Assembly (NCBI GenBank): GCA_030533085.1
Contig: JAUNJZ010000025.1
Location: 1-38,182, forward strand
Length of the DNA: 38,182 nt
Reading direction: 5' to 3'
Origin: Synergistaceae bacterium
Lineage (GTDB): Bacteria > Synergistota > Synergistia > Synergistales > Synergistaceae
Numbering within the stretch: the stretch's first letter is position 1; every line of letters begins with the position of its first letter. Shown one piece after another: positions 1 to 7,479 of this stretch. Under the pieces are notes generated by a model that saw only the letters and a program-made list of their open reading frames with translations, did no database searches and was not told the DNA's origin. Both the position numbers and the translations under genes were made by a program.

Positions 1-54
1 CATCGCGGAAACCGCGCCGTACGCGATACGGTTATGCTCATAAAGCTCTATCAT
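1..54 (-). CDS. 5' end of a gene running off the left edge, possibly a DEAD/DEAH-type helicase
   Basis: Only the first 18 codons are inside the window. An ATG at 54-52 opens a frame that reads MIELYEHNRIAYGAVSAM and stays open to the edge. A purine-rich ribosome binding site (GGGGAGG) lies about 10 bases upstream, which supports a real start. The opening resembles the N-termini I recall for superfamily 2 helicases in mobile or defence-like islands, where a short 'LYEHN..AY' stretch precedes the ATP-binding motif. That resemblance is weak because no helicase motif is inside the window. A 26-bp palindrome begins 28 bases upstream of the start and could be its operator. Confidence 0.45.
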   Translation of the reverse strand, partial: MIELYEHNRIAYGAVSAM

Positions 55-81
55 GACGCTCTCGCCTCCCCACTACCTGAC

Positions 82-107
82 GGCTAACAAGGTGTACCTT
101 TTTAGCC
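82..107. repeat. 26-bp imperfect palindrome, copy A of an inverted pair
   Basis: The arms are GGCTAA at the left and TTAGCC at the right, with an inner AGGT/ACCT pair around a GT centre. Eleven of thirteen base pairs match. The reverse complement of this element matches copy B at 219-244 at 24 of 26 positions, so the two copies are inverted with respect to each other. It sits just upstream of the leftmost gene start and just left of a plus-strand promoter. It could be an operator or one end of a small mobile element. Confidence 0.8.
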
Positions 108-116
108 ATGCAGTTA

Positions 117-145
117 TTGACAAAAAAAGCGGTTCGGTGTATTAA
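117..145 (+). promoter_or_regulatory. Candidate sigma-70 promoter between the two palindromes
   Basis: A perfect -35 box TTGACA (117-122) is followed after 17 bases by TATTAA (140-145), which matches the -10 consensus at four of six positions. Transcription would run rightwards through palindrome B at 219-244. No convincing complete gene follows, only a possible decayed frame, so the promoter may be a relic or may drive a small RNA. Confidence 0.45.
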
Positions 146-218
146 TAATGAGTCGTAAGAAGCTTATAGATAGGGCTTATTCTTGTGATTTGAAAAGAAA
201 AAAGGGTAATTGTTAAGT

Positions 219-244
219 GGCTAGAAAGGTACACCTTATTAGCC
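219..244. repeat. 26-bp imperfect palindrome, copy B of an inverted pair
   Basis: This has the same design as copy A, with GGCTA and TAGCC outer arms and AAGGT/ACCTT inner arms around an AC centre. Here the outer arms extend further: AAGTGGCTA at 215-223 is matched by TAGCCACTT at 240-248, giving a 34-base symmetrical block. It lies downstream of the promoter at 117-145, so in RNA it would form a strong stem-loop. No T-run follows, so a simple terminator role is unlikely. Confidence 0.8.
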
Positions 245-301
245 ACTTTGTTGTGTGGGGATTATTTCTCGGCTTGTTTATCTGTTCAGCCTTTGAAGGC
301 C

Positions 302-459
302 GCTCCCATAAAACAGAAAGCCAATGACGAGGTTTTCATGCAGATAGCGGAATTTTTAAATGCTCAATGCCGCGAAGGCTGCAAAATTCTGGTCAAACGA
401 AGAAGATCAGCTTGCCTGTTGAAGATATCTTGGCGACAGGATTGCCGGCTGCCGGATAA
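302..459 (+). pseudogene. Possible decayed reading frame, no recognised product
   Basis: Three protein-like stretches follow one another in different frames. The first (302-364) reads AAPIKQKANDEVFMQIAEFL and onwards. The second (366-419) contains AAKFWSNEEDQL. The third (418-459) reads VEDILATGLPAAG and then TAA. Joined with two frameshifts they would make a roughly 50-residue remnant, and the 'FWSNEEDQL' part resembles the start of an HTH/SANT-like helix. This is weak evidence. The stretch could equally be non-coding, since no codon-bias test was possible. Confidence 0.2.
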
Positions 460-465
460 AGTAAG

Positions 466-514
466 GGACTCCGACAGCGGAGCCGTGTTTTTTTACGGCC
501 GGCGGTCGGAGTCC
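466..514. terminator. Long stem-loop downstream of metG, probable terminator
   Basis: A perfect 10-bp stem GGACTCCGAC (466-475) / GTCGGAGTCC (505-514) encloses a second small stem CCGT/ACGG whose loop is a run of seven T (488-494). It begins 33 bases beyond the metG stop, where the long minus-strand operon should end. The minus-strand U-run after the stem is poor (CTTACTTTAT). On the plus strand an alternative inner hairpin (CTCCG 469-473 with CGGAG 478-482) is followed after five bases by the T7 run, so the element may stop transcription from either side using alternative folds. Confidence 0.5.
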
Positions 515-546
515 TGTCTGTGCTGCTGTTTTCGCCTCTGCGGCGC

Positions 547-2505
547 TTAGCTGATGCGGCTGCCTGTCGGGATTGAATCGTCCATTACTGTCAGGAGCGT
601 GAGTATCTCCTGGCGCGTTTCAGGGCTTTCGGCGGCGAGCAGCATTCCGTTGCTTTGCACTCCGCGGAATTTCGCGGGCTTGAGGTTGCAGAGGACTATT
701 ATTTTTTTGCCTTCCAGCTCTTCCGGCTTGTAGAATTCTCTGATGCTGGAGACGATGACGCGCTTTTCGCAGCCGAGGTCCAGGTTCAGAATGTAGAGTT
801 TGTCGGCTTTGGGGACGGCTTCTACCTTTTCGACGAGGGCGACGCGTAGGTCGAGCTTTGCGAAGTCGTCGTATTCTATCTGCGGCTTCGGCTCCGGATA
901 TTTGAAGAAGGCGGTCGGGTCAAGTTTCGCGCGCTTTTCAAGGTCGCGGTTTTCTTTTTCTTTTTTCCATTTTTCCAGGTCGATGCGCGGGAATAGGACG
1001 CCCTGACGCTTCACTTTTACGGGGGCTTCGACCGCTCCCCATTTCCATTTCGCGCGGCCGCCGTCTGTCGGGTCGCCTGTCAGTCCGAGCTGTTCCCATA
1101 TTTTCGCCGCCGTCTCCGGCATGAAGGGGGCGACGAGGACGGCCGCGAGGCGCAGAGCCTCCCAGAGTGTGCGCAGCACGGCGTCAAGGCGCTCCACTTC
1201 GCCCTCTCTGCCGAGTTTCCACGGCTCGGTCTCGTCTATGTATTTGTTGGCGCGGCTGACGAAGGCCCAGAGGCATTTCAGAGCGTCGTCGAAGGCAAAG
1301 CGGTCGATGAGCGCTTCCATTTCAGTAACTGTCTTTTCCGCCAGTCTCTCAATTTCTTTGTCAAGTTCGGTCGGGCTGTATGTGGCCGGAAGCTCGCAGC
1401 CGCGGAATTTGTCTATCATTTGCAGCGAGCGCGAGAGGAGGTTTCCGAGGTCGTTCGCCAGGTCGGAGTTGACACGCTGGACGAGGGCAAGCTCTGAGAA
1501 GTCTCCGTCATGTCCGAAGGGGACTTCGCGCAGCAGGAAGTAGCGGAAGGCGTCAACTCCGTAGAGCGAGGCCATTTCAAATGGGTCTACGACGTTTCCG
1601 AGGGATTTCGACATTTTTTCTCCCTCTACGGTCCACCAGCCGTGGGCAAATACGCGCACGGGAGGGTTGAGTCCCAGCGCCATGAGCATCGCCGGCCAGA
1701 TGACGCAGTGGAAGCGGATTATATCTTTGCCGACGAGGTGACGCGCCACAGGCCAGAAGTTTTCCCATTTTCCGCCTTTTTCAGGGAAGTCGAGGGCGGA
1801 GAGGTAGTTTATGAGCGCGTCGAACCAGACGTAGATAACATGCGCCTCATCGCCGGGGAGAGGTATCCCCCATTTGAGTGTGGTGCGCGATATGGACTGG
1901 TCGCGGAGGCCGCTTTTTATGAAGCTGACGACTTCGTTGTAACGGTTTTTGGGCATGATCGCGTCAGGATTTTCTTCGTAGAATTTGAGCAGCGGCTCCG
2001 CGTATTTTGAGAGGCGGAAGAAGTATGTCTCTTCCGTCATTCTGGTAAGCGGTCTGTGGCAGTCCGGGCAGCTCTGTCCCTCGCCTATCTGTGCCTCGGG
2101 GACGTAGGTCTCGCAGGGGACGCAGTACCAGCCCTCGTATTCTCCCTTGTAGATGTCGCCGGAGGCCATGAGGCGGCGGAATATTTCCTGCACTACTTTT
2201 TCGTGGCGCGGCTGGGTCGTCCTGATGAAGTCGTCGTTTTTTACGTCGAGTACCTGCCAGAGGCGCTGGAAGTTCTGTACGACTTCGTCGCACAGTTCGA
2301 TGGGTGTGACGCCTTTTTTGTCGGCTACGGTCTGGATTTTCTGTCCGTGTTCATCCGTTCCGGTGAGGAAGTAGCTTTTTTCCCCTCCCGCTTTGTGCCA
2401 GCGGTTCAGCACGTCGGCGGCTATCGTCGTGTAGGCGTGCCCTATGTGCGGCACGTCGTTGACGTAGTAGATTGGCGTTGTGATGTAAAAGTTCTTTTCT
2501 GACAT
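547..2505 (-). CDS. metG: Methionine-tRNA ligase (MetRS)
   Basis: This cytoplasmic enzyme charges elongator and initiator tRNA-Met with methionine using ATP. The 652-residue protein carries the class I HIGH motif at 20-23 and KMSKS at 297-301. The connective domain has a zinc-type cysteine set, CxxC at 128/131 and CxxC at 146/149. An OB-fold tRNA-binding domain (about 545-652) forms the C-terminus, as in MetG/MetS proteins of normal length. The ATG at 2505 has a strong AGGGAGG site upstream. It is the last gene of the long operon, three bases after rsmI, and is followed by a stem-loop. Bacillus has the same trmN6/yabB-rsmI-metG order. Substrate tRNAs are also encoded here, at 37708 and 37790. 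Confidence 0.97.
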   Translation of the reverse strand: MSEKNFYITTPIYYVNDVPHIGHAYTTIAADVLNRWHKAGGEKSYFLTGTDEHGQKIQTVADKKGVTPIELCDEVVQNFQRLWQVLDVKNDDFIRTTQPRHEKVVQEIFRRLMASGDIYKGEYEGWYCVPCETYVPEAQIGEGQSCPDCHRPLTRMTEETYFFRLSKYAEPLLKFYEENPDAIMPKNRYNEVVSFIKSGLRDQSISRTTLKWGIPLPGDEAHVIYVWFDALINYLSALDFPEKGGKWENFWPVARHLVGKDIIRFHCVIWPAMLMALGLNPPVRVFAHGWWTVEGEKMSKSLGNVVDPFEMASLYGVDAFRYFLLREVPFGHDGDFSELALVQRVNSDLANDLGNLLSRSLQMIDKFRGCELPATYSPTELDKEIERLAEKTVTEMEALIDRFAFDDALKCLWAFVSRANKYIDETEPWKLGREGEVERLDAVLRTLWEALRLAAVLVAPFMPETAAKIWEQLGLTGDPTDGGRAKWKWGAVEAPVKVKRQGVLFPRIDLEKWKKEKENRDLEKRAKLDPTAFFKYPEPKPQIEYDDFAKLDLRVALVEKVEAVPKADKLYILNLDLGCEKRVIVSSIREFYKPEELEGKKIIVLCNLKPAKFRGVQSNGMLLAAESPETRQEILTLLTVMDDSIPTGSRIS

Positions 2506-2508
2506 GGA

Positions 2509-3336
2509 TTATTCCTCCCTGGGGCAATTTTCTATTATGAATTTTTTTATTGCGTTCCTGTTTACGCCATGTTTCGCGGCAAGCGACGCGGCGATATCTT
2601 TGGTCGCCTCTCCGGCGCGCGCCATCGCGGCCGCTTCGTCGCGCCAGCTTTCGTCGCAGCGAATCTCTTCCGCCGCCCCCTCGATCACGCAGACAAATTC
2701 GCCGCGTATTTTTTCTTCCGGCATTGTATCACAAAATGTGAGCAGCGTGCCGCGAATGCTCTCCTGATGCACTTTGCTTATCTCGCGCACGAGGGAGGCG
2801 CGTCTGTCGCCGAGGACTGAGGCTATCAGCGCAAGCTCTTTGAAGAGGCGGTGCGGCGAGATGTAGAATACGAGGGTTTCCCGCAGCGTGCGCAGCTCTT
2901 CTAGGCGTTTTCTTTTTTCTTCATCTTTGCCTTTCAAGAAGCCGACGAAGATAAAGGATTCCATTTCCGCCCCCGAGAGGAGCAGCGCCGGCAGCAGCGC
3001 GTTTGCTCCGGGGAGCGCGTCGACAGGGAAACCGCGTTCGATTGCGGCCCTTATCATTATCGCTCCCGGGTCGGATAGTCCGGGGGTTCCGGCGTCGGAT
3101 ACCAGAGCCACGCGCTCCCCCGCCGCGAGGCGCGCCATGAGCGGTTCGACGCGCTCTGTCTCGTTGTGTTCGTGGCATGAGACGAGCGGCTTTTTTATCT
3201 CAAAGTGGTTAAGCAGCCGCAGTGTGCGGCGCGTGTCCTCGCAGGCGATGACGTCCGCCTCGCGCAGCTCGCGCAAGCCGCGCAGCGTCATGTCTTCCAG
3301 GTTGCCCACGGGGGTTGGAACTATTATCAGCGGCAT
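2509..3336 (-). CDS. rsmI: 16S rRNA (cytidine(1402)-2'-O)-methyltransferase
   Basis: RsmI methylates the 2'-OH of C1402 in the ribosomal P site using S-adenosylmethionine. The 275-residue product begins with the family's VPTPVGNLEDMTLR segment (residues 6-19), followed by ACEDTRRT and the SDAGTPGLSDPG loop typical of the tetrapyrrole-methylase fold. The length is normal. Its ATG shares one base with the TGA of the upstream methyltransferase (TGATG at 3338-3334), so translation is probably coupled. metG follows after three bases. The short C-terminal region (about 235-275), with a helix-turn-helix-like 'KDIAASLAAKHGVNRNAIKK', is the usual RsmI tail. Confidence 0.95.
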   Translation of the reverse strand: MPLIIVPTPVGNLEDMTLRGLRELREADVIACEDTRRTLRLLNHFEIKKPLVSCHEHNETERVEPLMARLAAGERVALVSDAGTPGLSDPGAIMIRAAIERGFPVDALPGANALLPALLLSGAEMESFIFVGFLKGKDEEKRKRLEELRTLRETLVFYISPHRLFKELALIASVLGDRRASLVREISKVHQESIRGTLLTFCDTMPEEKIRGEFVCVIEGAAEEIRCDESWRDEAAAMARAGEATKDIAASLAAKHGVNRNAIKKFIIENCPREE

Positions 3337-4076
3337 CAGCGCCCCTCCCTGATTATGTATGCCTCTTTAAGCTCCGGCGTCTCTTTGCCGGCGGCGTCGG
3401 TGATGAATAAAGGCGTTTCTATTATAAGGCCGTGGCGGCCGGAGCGCATAGCCTCAATCAGCGCGACGGAGGCTTTTTCTCCGGGGCGCGGGTGGACGCA
3501 GCGCATCCGTTTCGGCGGCGTTTTATGGCCGTCGAGCAGCGCAAATAGCTCTCCTATGCGGTCGCCGCGCATTATAAGGTCAAGTCTGCCGCGGTTTTTC
3601 AGAAGGTAGTGCGACGCGGCTATTATATCTTTCAGCGTGCAGCTTGAGCCGTGCATCGCGGCGGAGCGTTCCTCGCGCGGGCTTGGACGGCTGCTCCACG
3701 CCTCGTCGTAGGGCGGGTTTACGACTATTCTGTCAAAGCTTTGAGGCGGCGCGAGTTTTTTATATTCTCGTATGTCGGCGACGGAGAAGTCGGCCGTCAG
3801 TCCGTTAAGCTCCGCGTTTTTCCGCGCCAGCTCTATCAGCCGCGGCTGTATGTCTATGCCGGCGGGGCTGAATCCGCGCCGCGCCAGTATCAGCGATATC
3901 GCGCCGTGGGCGCAGCCTATTTCCAGTATTTTTTCGCCGGCGCGCGGCTTGACGAAGTGCGCGAGCAGTATGGTGTCCACGTTGACGCGCAGTCCGCCTC
4001 CCTCTTCCGGCTGTATCAGCTTCAGCGCTCCGTCGAGCAGTTCATGGCAGTTTTCCATATTATGTCCAGTCGTCAA
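3336..4076 (-). CDS. tRNA1(Val) adenine(37)-N6-methyltransferase family protein (YfiC/YabB-like)
   Basis: This is a class I SAM-dependent N6-adenine methyltransferase of 246 residues. Motif I reads LEIGCAHGAISL (about 51-62). An NPPY catalytic motif (about 118-121) marks amino-group methylation of adenine. The N-terminal part 'EGGGLRVNVDTILLAHF' matches the pattern of TrmN6 proteins, which modify A37 of tRNA-Val. The exact substrate here is inferred. A TTG at 4076 has GGAG six bases upstream and overlaps the end of smc by 17 bases. An alternative ATG at 4058 lacks a good site but would leave a one-base gap. The stop overlaps the rsmI start. Synteny with Bacillus yabB-rsmI-metG supports the call. 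Confidence 0.88.
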   Translation of the reverse strand: MTTGHNMENCHELLDGALKLIQPEEGGGLRVNVDTILLAHFVKPRAGEKILEIGCAHGAISLILARRGFSPAGIDIQPRLIELARKNAELNGLTADFSVADIREYKKLAPPQSFDRIVVNPPYDEAWSSRPSPREERSAAMHGSSCTLKDIIAASHYLLKNRGRLDLIMRGDRIGELFALLDGHKTPPKRMRCVHPRPGEKASVALIEAMRSGRHGLIIETPLFITDAAGKETPELKEAYIIREGR

Positions 4077-7000
4077 GGCGCACTCCGACGACCTGTGAAA
4101 GCCCCGGCTCCTGCAGTGTGACTCCGTAGAGAACGTCTGCGCGCTCCATTGTCGCGCGGCGATGGGTCATCGCGAGTATCTGGCGGCTTTTGGCATATTC
4201 TCTGGTCAGTTCGCTGAAACGGCGCAGGTTCGCCTCGTCAAGCGCCGCATCCACTTCGTCGAGCACGGCTATCGGAGAGCCTGCGACTTCCATTGTTGCA
4301 AAGAGCAGCGATATCGAAATTAACGAGCGTTCGCCGCCGGAATACTGGTTGAGAACCTGTGTGTGTTTGCCGGGGAGGCGCGCCTCTATCTCCACGCCTA
4401 TGTTCCATATCGTCTCCCCTTCGGTCATGACAAGATGAGCCTCGCCGCCGCCGAAGAGCTTTTTGAATAGCTCGCAGAAGCGTTCGTCAACGCGCAGCAG
4501 CGCAGAGGCGAACTGTTTATGCGCCATCGCGTCCGCTTCGGATATCAGGCGTTGTATCTCCGAGGCGCTGGCGCGGACGTCGTCAAGCTGCGCGCCGAGG
4601 AATGCAAGTCTCTCTCTCAGGCTCTGATCTTCCGAGAGCACCCCCATGTTTACTTCGCCGAAGGCTTTTATTTTGCGGTCGCCGTCGCGTATTTTTTTGC
4701 GCAGCTCTTCCAGATTTATGTCTTTGGGCAGTTCTTCTGCTCCCGGATAATGGTATTGTTCCTCCCAGCTGTTGATCAGCTCGGCAAGCTCGCGTTCGTA
4801 TTCGGATTTTTTCGCCTGAGCGAGAGAGAGTTTTTCCGCCTCTCCGCGCAGCCGCTCTTCCGCCTCGCCGCGCCTGGCTGCGATGTAGCCTCTGAGTTTT
4901 TCCAGCGCGGAGTAAAGCGCCCCACCCTCTTCCATCTGCGCGATGATTTCTTTGCGGCGCAGATGTATTTCCAGGCAGCTCCCGCCGATGCGCGCGAGGT
5001 TGGCGCGCTCTTTGACGCAGCTCTGGTCAAGATCGGATATTTCCTCTTCTAGTCTGCGGAGTTTGTTTTCCTGCGCCTTTACTTCGTTTCGCACGCGCTC
5101 CATCAGCGCGAAGCCGGAGGATAGGCTGCCGGCCGCCACGGAGGCGCGCGCGCGGCAGCTTTCGCGCTCTTCTATAAGCTTATGGTCGTCTTCGACGTCT
5201 GAGGCGTTGTCGCGTTTTTCTTCCAGTTCGTCAATAGCCTTGAGCAGCGCGGCCCAGTTTTTGCCTTCCGCCGCGATGGATTCAAGGATGCGTCCGCGCT
5301 CTCCCGCCGCGCGGCGCAGCTCTTTCGCGGCCGCCTCTTTCTGGTCTTCTATTATGGCTATTCTGCCGTTCAGTTCCCTTATTTTGCGGGTGTATTCTTC
5401 TTTTTCTTCCGATACCTCTATTTCGCGGCGCTCCGCCTCTTTAAATTTTTTGGAGAGGGTTTCGGCCGCTGCTGTGGCGGCGGCGGATTCTTCTTCGAGC
5501 TTCGCTATCTGCGCCTTCATTTCCAGTACGCGGCCGCTTTTCTGGCTGCGTCCGCCGCTGACGGCGCCGCCTGGCTGGAATACGTCGCCCTCTGTGGTGA
5601 CGACCGGCCCTTTGAAGCCTCCGCGCACCAGCTCTTTTCCCACATTGTAGGAATCGACTACAAGCAGGTCGCCCATGATGTGCTGGATCGCCGGAAGCCA
5701 GTGTTCTTCAACTTTTATCAGCTCGATGGCCCAGCCGACCACGCCGCGCGGCGGAAGGCGGAAGGCGCGGTTCGGAAAGCGCGGCCTTGCCCTTTCAAGC
5801 GGCAGGAAGGAGGCGACGCCGGCGGAGTTTTGTTTCAGCCTGTCGATACAGCGTCCGGCCTCTTCCATGTTCTCTACAAGAAGCTGAAACTGACGCCCTC
5901 CAAGGTAGGCTTCAAGGGCGGCTGAGAGTCCGGCGGGGGCGGTGAATACGTCGATGACGGCGCGCGGGTCGGCGTCAAGCCGTTTGAGTTTCGCGGCCGA
6001 CAGCAGATGTTTGACCGGCGCGGGGTAGAGGCCGGCCTGTAAGCTTTCCGCGGCGTCGTTAAGTCTGGAGCGCAGCTGGACGGCTTCGCGCTTCGCTCGC
6101 TGCAGTTCGGCGGCAAGCTTCTGGCAGAGGGCGTATAGCTCTCCATGCTCTTTGACGAGCTTTTCCTGTTCGCCGTTTTGCTTATCGCGTTCCGCCTCCA
6201 GCAGCCTGATTTGGCGGTCGAGATCTTTGCGTTCGTCTGGCGCTGCATCTTTTTTGTTGCGCAGCTCCAGCAGGTCTTTTCCCAGAAATGAGAGTTTGGC
6301 ACGGCTCTTTTGCAGCTCTGTGTCGAGCCGTCCCTTTTCCCTGTTCCAGGACTCGCGTTCAAGGCGCGTCTTTTCCATGCGCTCGTTGTATTCTTTCCAC
6401 TTTTTATCAACGGCCTCCAAGGCACGCTGGGCCTTCTCAACCTCTTCGCGCGCCTTTTTATTTTCGGCGGTCGTCTTTTTCTGCTCTTCCAGCAGCTTCG
6501 CGTAGTGTTCTTTTGCGGCCTCGCAGTCCGCGCGGGCCTCGCTGAGGCGCGCCTTTGAGGCGCGCAGATTCGCGGCTGAGGCGTAGCCGGATTTTATCAG
6601 CCCGTCGAAGCGGCTGCGGCTCTGCTCAAGCTCCCAGCTCTGCTGTCTGTTGGACTGAGCCGCCTGCGTCAGGCGCTGTTCCGCCGCGTCGCCGGCGCTT
6701 TTCCAGAAGCGCGACCAGAAGGCCCGCCCCTCGCGCAGCGACGCTGCGGCGGCCAGCTCTTCCGCTATACGGGCCAGCGCGCTTTCGCAGTCTGCGCGGC
6801 GCAGCCAGTAGAGCAGCCTGCGGTCCTTTTCTATACTGTCAAGTATGACTCTCATCTGCTGCGCGCGCGCCGCTTCCGGCGCTATTTCCTCACGGCGCGA
6901 GGAAAGCTCGCCCATCAGATGACGGAGCTGGTCGTATTCCTCCATGACGGTTTTCAGCCGCTCCTGCGCCTCCATGCGCTTTTTCCGGTAAACGTCTATG

Positions 7001-7479
7001 CCGAAAAGCACTTCAAGGTGCATACGGCGCTCGGCGGGGCTTTGTTTCAGAGCCTCCTGCACCTCGCCCTGCCCGATGAAGGCGAAGCGCGCGCCTTCCA
7101 GCTTCCAGCTTCTTTTTATTTCGTCAAGCTCAGACAGCGTTTTGCGCGCGTTATCGACAAAGAGGCTCGTTACCCCATCCGGCGCGGTCACTCGGCGTTT
7201 GATCGAGCAGAGACGGTCATCCTCGCGCAGATGCAGCGTCACTTCCGCCTCTTTGGCCCCCTCTTTGCCGGCGGAGCCCTGAAAGAGCAGGTCGCTCTGC
7301 CGGCTGATGCGCAGCCGCGCAGCGCTGCTGTCGCCCAGAGACCAGCGCAGCGCGTCAAGCAGATTGCTTTTGCCGCTGCCGTTGGGGCCGACGATGGCCG
7401 TGAAGCCGGAGGAAAGTATCAGGTCGTGCGAGCCGCCGAAGCTTTTGAAGCCTTTAAGCTGAAGACGACCGATATACAA
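4060..7479 (-). CDS. smc: Chromosome segregation ATPase SMC
   Basis: SMC forms a ring-shaped dimer that, with ScpA and ScpB, organises and segregates the chromosome. The 1139-residue protein has Walker A GPNGSGKS at 31-38, a long coiled coil (about 165-480), and a hinge around 490-640 with the PVKHLL, LGGRQFQLLV and GGAVSGGRS segments. A second coiled coil runs from about 650 to 960. The C-terminal head carries the NQYSGGERS signature (about 1045) and Walker B IAVLDEVDAALDE (about 1070). Length and order are typical. The start is a TTG at 7479 with AGAGG about nine bases upstream. No in-frame ATG lies nearby, and the gene overlaps the end of rng by 26 bases. scpA and scpB are not in the window. 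Confidence 0.96.
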   Translation of the reverse strand: MYIGRLQLKGFKSFGGSHDLILSSGFTAIVGPNGSGKSNLLDALRWSLGDSSAARLRISRQSDLLFQGSAGKEGAKEAEVTLHLREDDRLCSIKRRVTAPDGVTSLFVDNARKTLSELDEIKRSWKLEGARFAFIGQGEVQEALKQSPAERRMHLEVLFGIDVYRKKRMEAQERLKTVMEEYDQLRHLMGELSSRREEIAPEAARAQQMRVILDSIEKDRRLLYWLRRADCESALARIAEELAAAASLREGRAFWSRFWKSAGDAAEQRLTQAAQSNRQQSWELEQSRSRFDGLIKSGYASAANLRASKARLSEARADCEAAKEHYAKLLEEQKKTTAENKKAREEVEKAQRALEAVDKKWKEYNERMEKTRLERESWNREKGRLDTELQKSRAKLSFLGKDLLELRNKKDAAPDERKDLDRQIRLLEAERDKQNGEQEKLVKEHGELYALCQKLAAELQRAKREAVQLRSRLNDAAESLQAGLYPAPVKHLLSAAKLKRLDADPRAVIDVFTAPAGLSAALEAYLGGRQFQLLVENMEEAGRCIDRLKQNSAGVASFLPLERARPRFPNRAFRLPPRGVVGWAIELIKVEEHWLPAIQHIMGDLLVVDSYNVGKELVRGGFKGPVVTTEGDVFQPGGAVSGGRSQKSGRVLEMKAQIAKLEEESAAATAAAETLSKKFKEAERREIEVSEEKEEYTRKIRELNGRIAIIEDQKEAAAKELRRAAGERGRILESIAAEGKNWAALLKAIDELEEKRDNASDVEDDHKLIEERESCRARASVAAGSLSSGFALMERVRNEVKAQENKLRRLEEEISDLDQSCVKERANLARIGGSCLEIHLRRKEIIAQMEEGGALYSALEKLRGYIAARRGEAEERLRGEAEKLSLAQAKKSEYERELAELINSWEEQYHYPGAEELPKDINLEELRKKIRDGDRKIKAFGEVNMGVLSEDQSLRERLAFLGAQLDDVRASASEIQRLISEADAMAHKQFASALLRVDERFCELFKKLFGGGEAHLVMTEGETIWNIGVEIEARLPGKHTQVLNQYSGGERSLISISLLFATMEVAGSPIAVLDEVDAALDEANLRRFSELTREYAKSRQILAMTHRRATMERADVLYGVTLQEPGLSQVVGVRLDDWT

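Noticed and set aside
248-550. 100-codon plus-strand open frame to the right of palindrome B
   Set aside because: Its TTG start has no ribosome binding site, its second half runs through the stem-loop beyond metG, and its composition is not protein-like. Only short pieces look coding, so I list a possible remnant instead.
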